This document shows positions 62,561-64,000 of a stretch of 64,000 nt of DNA, piece after piece. Both the position numbers and the translations under genes were made by a program. The number at the start of each line of letters is the position of its first letter. The stretch's first letter is position 1. The DNA is taken from the NCBI GenBank assembly GCA_025558075.1, contig JAHLKF010000024.1:186001-250000 (forward strand), read 5' to 3'. Origin of the DNA: Gaertneriomyces semiglobifer. Its lineage: Eukaryota > Chytridiomycota > Chytridiomycetes > Spizellomycetales > Spizellomycetaceae. The notes beneath the pieces were generated by a model, which saw only the letters and a program-made list of their open reading frames with translations, ran no database searches and was not told the DNA's origin.

Positions 62561-62594
62561 GGTAAGTGATTAAAGATGGGAGTTCGGTTGACAC

Positions 62595-63907
62595 AGGTAA
62601 GTTGCTTGTAGTTAACTAATGGAGGCCTAAGCAAGCAAGAGCAGGAGGGCAGAGACAGAGGATGGGCTTTTATAGGCAACGAGTGACCGTCCCCCGCAGG
62701 AACAAGGGTGGCTGAAATTGTTTTCAACGGAAGAACGCAAAATGAGATTGCGGAGTGTTTTGCATTCACAAAATGGTGTTTGGTGAGGTTGGAGCATGGT
62801 CGTCCATGTCCAAGCTGCGGAATGCCGTACCCGCTTGCTTCAACGGCTCACCCGCCCATCGTAACACATCGTTCAGTATGCTCTTATCAGCATGGACTCG
62901 CATCCACATGTCACGTCTGAACGTGCAAAGAGAAAAGCGGCCACACCTCCGTGCACGGTGGTTGAGTGTTTTGGTGTGTGCGTGAGTTGTTTCCCAGGAA
63001 TGGCATGAAACCCGTCAAAGTTCCGCTTGTCAGTGAGAAAGTATCACCGACATAACTTTTGCAAAGCGCGTCTTGACAGCTTTATTAAATTTATGTCCAG
63101 CGGACGCTTACATAAATAGAACTTTGAGCTTTTGCCCGAGATGCCGTAATCCACGCTTGACAGGTCACACAACGACGATGCTATTTCCTGATACCACTAG
63201 CATCGTAAAGTGATTCCTTCGGCTGTCTCTGTGACGCTTTGACGCCCACCAAGTGCGACGATGTTTTATTGCATCAGAGTGGGGGATGGCTGATTCAGTT
63301 CCAAATTGCGTCCCTTGGTTAATCCTTTTTTAACTCGGTCAAGAAATTCGAGTTAATTCCCACACTGGTTGTCCCTCCAGCGGTGCATGTCCATGTATGG
63401 TTAATGAGGTTTGTTGCTCATGCGAAATCCGCAATTACTTTAAACGATTCCGTGCATCGCACACGAGGCCGTCAAACATCTTTACACACCAGTGAAGAAC
63501 AGAGGGACGTCCTGTACGATTTTGGTCGAGGCCGAGTAGAAGAAAAAGTGCGCCCATTGCCAATCTTAGTTAGGGTATCGCTCTGATGTTCTACGATAGC
63601 TTGCACCAAGAAGCCACACAGAAGCATCGTCATTGATGTGACTTCCTGGGTACCCGCACTAGACAAGTAGTTGGCATATCGCCTTGAGGTTCTGGGAGTC
63701 TGCGACTAGTTGGCTTTGTGTATTTGCGCGCCGGCCAACGGCCACCACCCGTGTTCAAACTTCCACGCATGCATCAAAACAACATATTTTTCAATTTACA
63801 CAACACAATAACAGCGAATCTGCTACTCGGTTGATCTAACTACAGGCCTCATGATGAAGAAAAAGCAGGCTACGCACGCCGTAAAACCAAGGCAGTTCTT
63901 CTGACTT
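62595..63907. other. No supported gene
   Basis: About 1.3 kb. Short open frames only; no RNA gene, repeat or mobile-element signature was recognised. Confidence 0.45.
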
Positions 63908-64000
63908 CTACATCTCCAACGACGTAACACTCTTCCTCTGATTCTTCTTCCACAACCGTGTACTCTTCATGCCTTCCACCAACGTGTCCTTACTCCACTC
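63908..64000 (-). CDS. Possible 3' end of a gene cut by the window edge
   Basis: The minus strand is open from the right edge to a stop at 63908-63910, 30 codons, reading into KSTRLWKKNQRKSVTSLEM. The composition is protein-like and basic, but it is too short to recognise a family; it could be chance. Confidence 0.3.
   Translation of the reverse strand, partial: EWSKDTLVEGMKSTRLWKKNQRKSVTSLEM

Noticed and set aside
62226..62594. Repeat-protein gene on the minus strand as a confident CDS
   Set aside because: The open frame may only reflect a repeat period divisible by three; no other coding evidence.

Overview
The window is nuclear DNA of a fungus, most likely a flagellated (zoosporic, chytrid-like) one. 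The genes are packed on both strands and split by short GT-AG introns, mostly 55-150 bp, with donors such as GTAAGT, GTGAGT and GTACGT. Fungal traits are Erv2-, Yme1-, Fur1- and SCAP-type proteins and a Nox of the short fungal type. A DZIP1-type protein, known from basal bodies and cilia, argues for a lineage that still makes a flagellum. The chytrid placement is inference; the eukaryotic, fungal character is well supported. All exon structures were worked out by hand from splice signals, reading phase and family similarity, and the summed exons of every multi-exon model are a multiple of three.

Layout. 0-25.7 kb is ordinary housekeeping sequence: an Erv2-like sulfhydryl oxidase with a long repeated tail (+), a GRIP-domain golgin (-), a secreted M14 carboxypeptidase (-), a two-finger C2H2 factor (+), uracil phosphoribosyltransferase (-), a PCL-type cyclin (-), the mitochondrial i-AAA protease Yme1 (-), an Angel/Ngl-type exo-endo-phosphatase protein (-) and a TMEM223-like mitochondrial protein (+). 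26-30 kb holds a secreted fungal protein (-) and a NADPH oxidase (+) either side of a long divergent intergenic region. 30-39 kb is gene-poor: no recognisable gene for 3.3 kb, two decayed fragments of a PI3K-related kinase, two orphan reading frames and a broken gene with a possible PD-(D/E)XK signature.

39.4-44.5 kb is the most striking neighbourhood. A TALE homeodomain gene (-), the ATP synthase alpha gene (-, 9 exons), a MATA-type HMG-box gene (+) and RAC1 (-) follow one another within 5 kb. HMG-box and TALE homeodomain proteins are the two classes of fungal mating-type regulators, so this may be a mating-type-like locus next to a degenerate region. 45-59 kb returns to housekeeping genes: SCAP (-), ribosomal P0 (+), a fumarate reductase fused to cytochrome b5 (-), ribosomal L4 (+) with a 5-nt micro-exon, and DZIP1 (-, 12 exons). 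59.5-61.9 kb carries an intact, miniature DNA-PKcs-like protein whose Mg-binding DFG motif reads NFD; it is the intact relative of the fragments at 33-35 kb. The right end holds a ~110-bp tandem repeat and the tail of a cut-off gene.

Functional links. Rac1 is the usual activator of fungal Nox enzymes, and both are here, about 14 kb apart. P0 and L4 each have an AACCCTAACCC box upstream. Yme1, TMEM223, Atp1 and the fumarate reductase are all concerned with mitochondrial or redox metabolism, but nothing suggests co-transcription.
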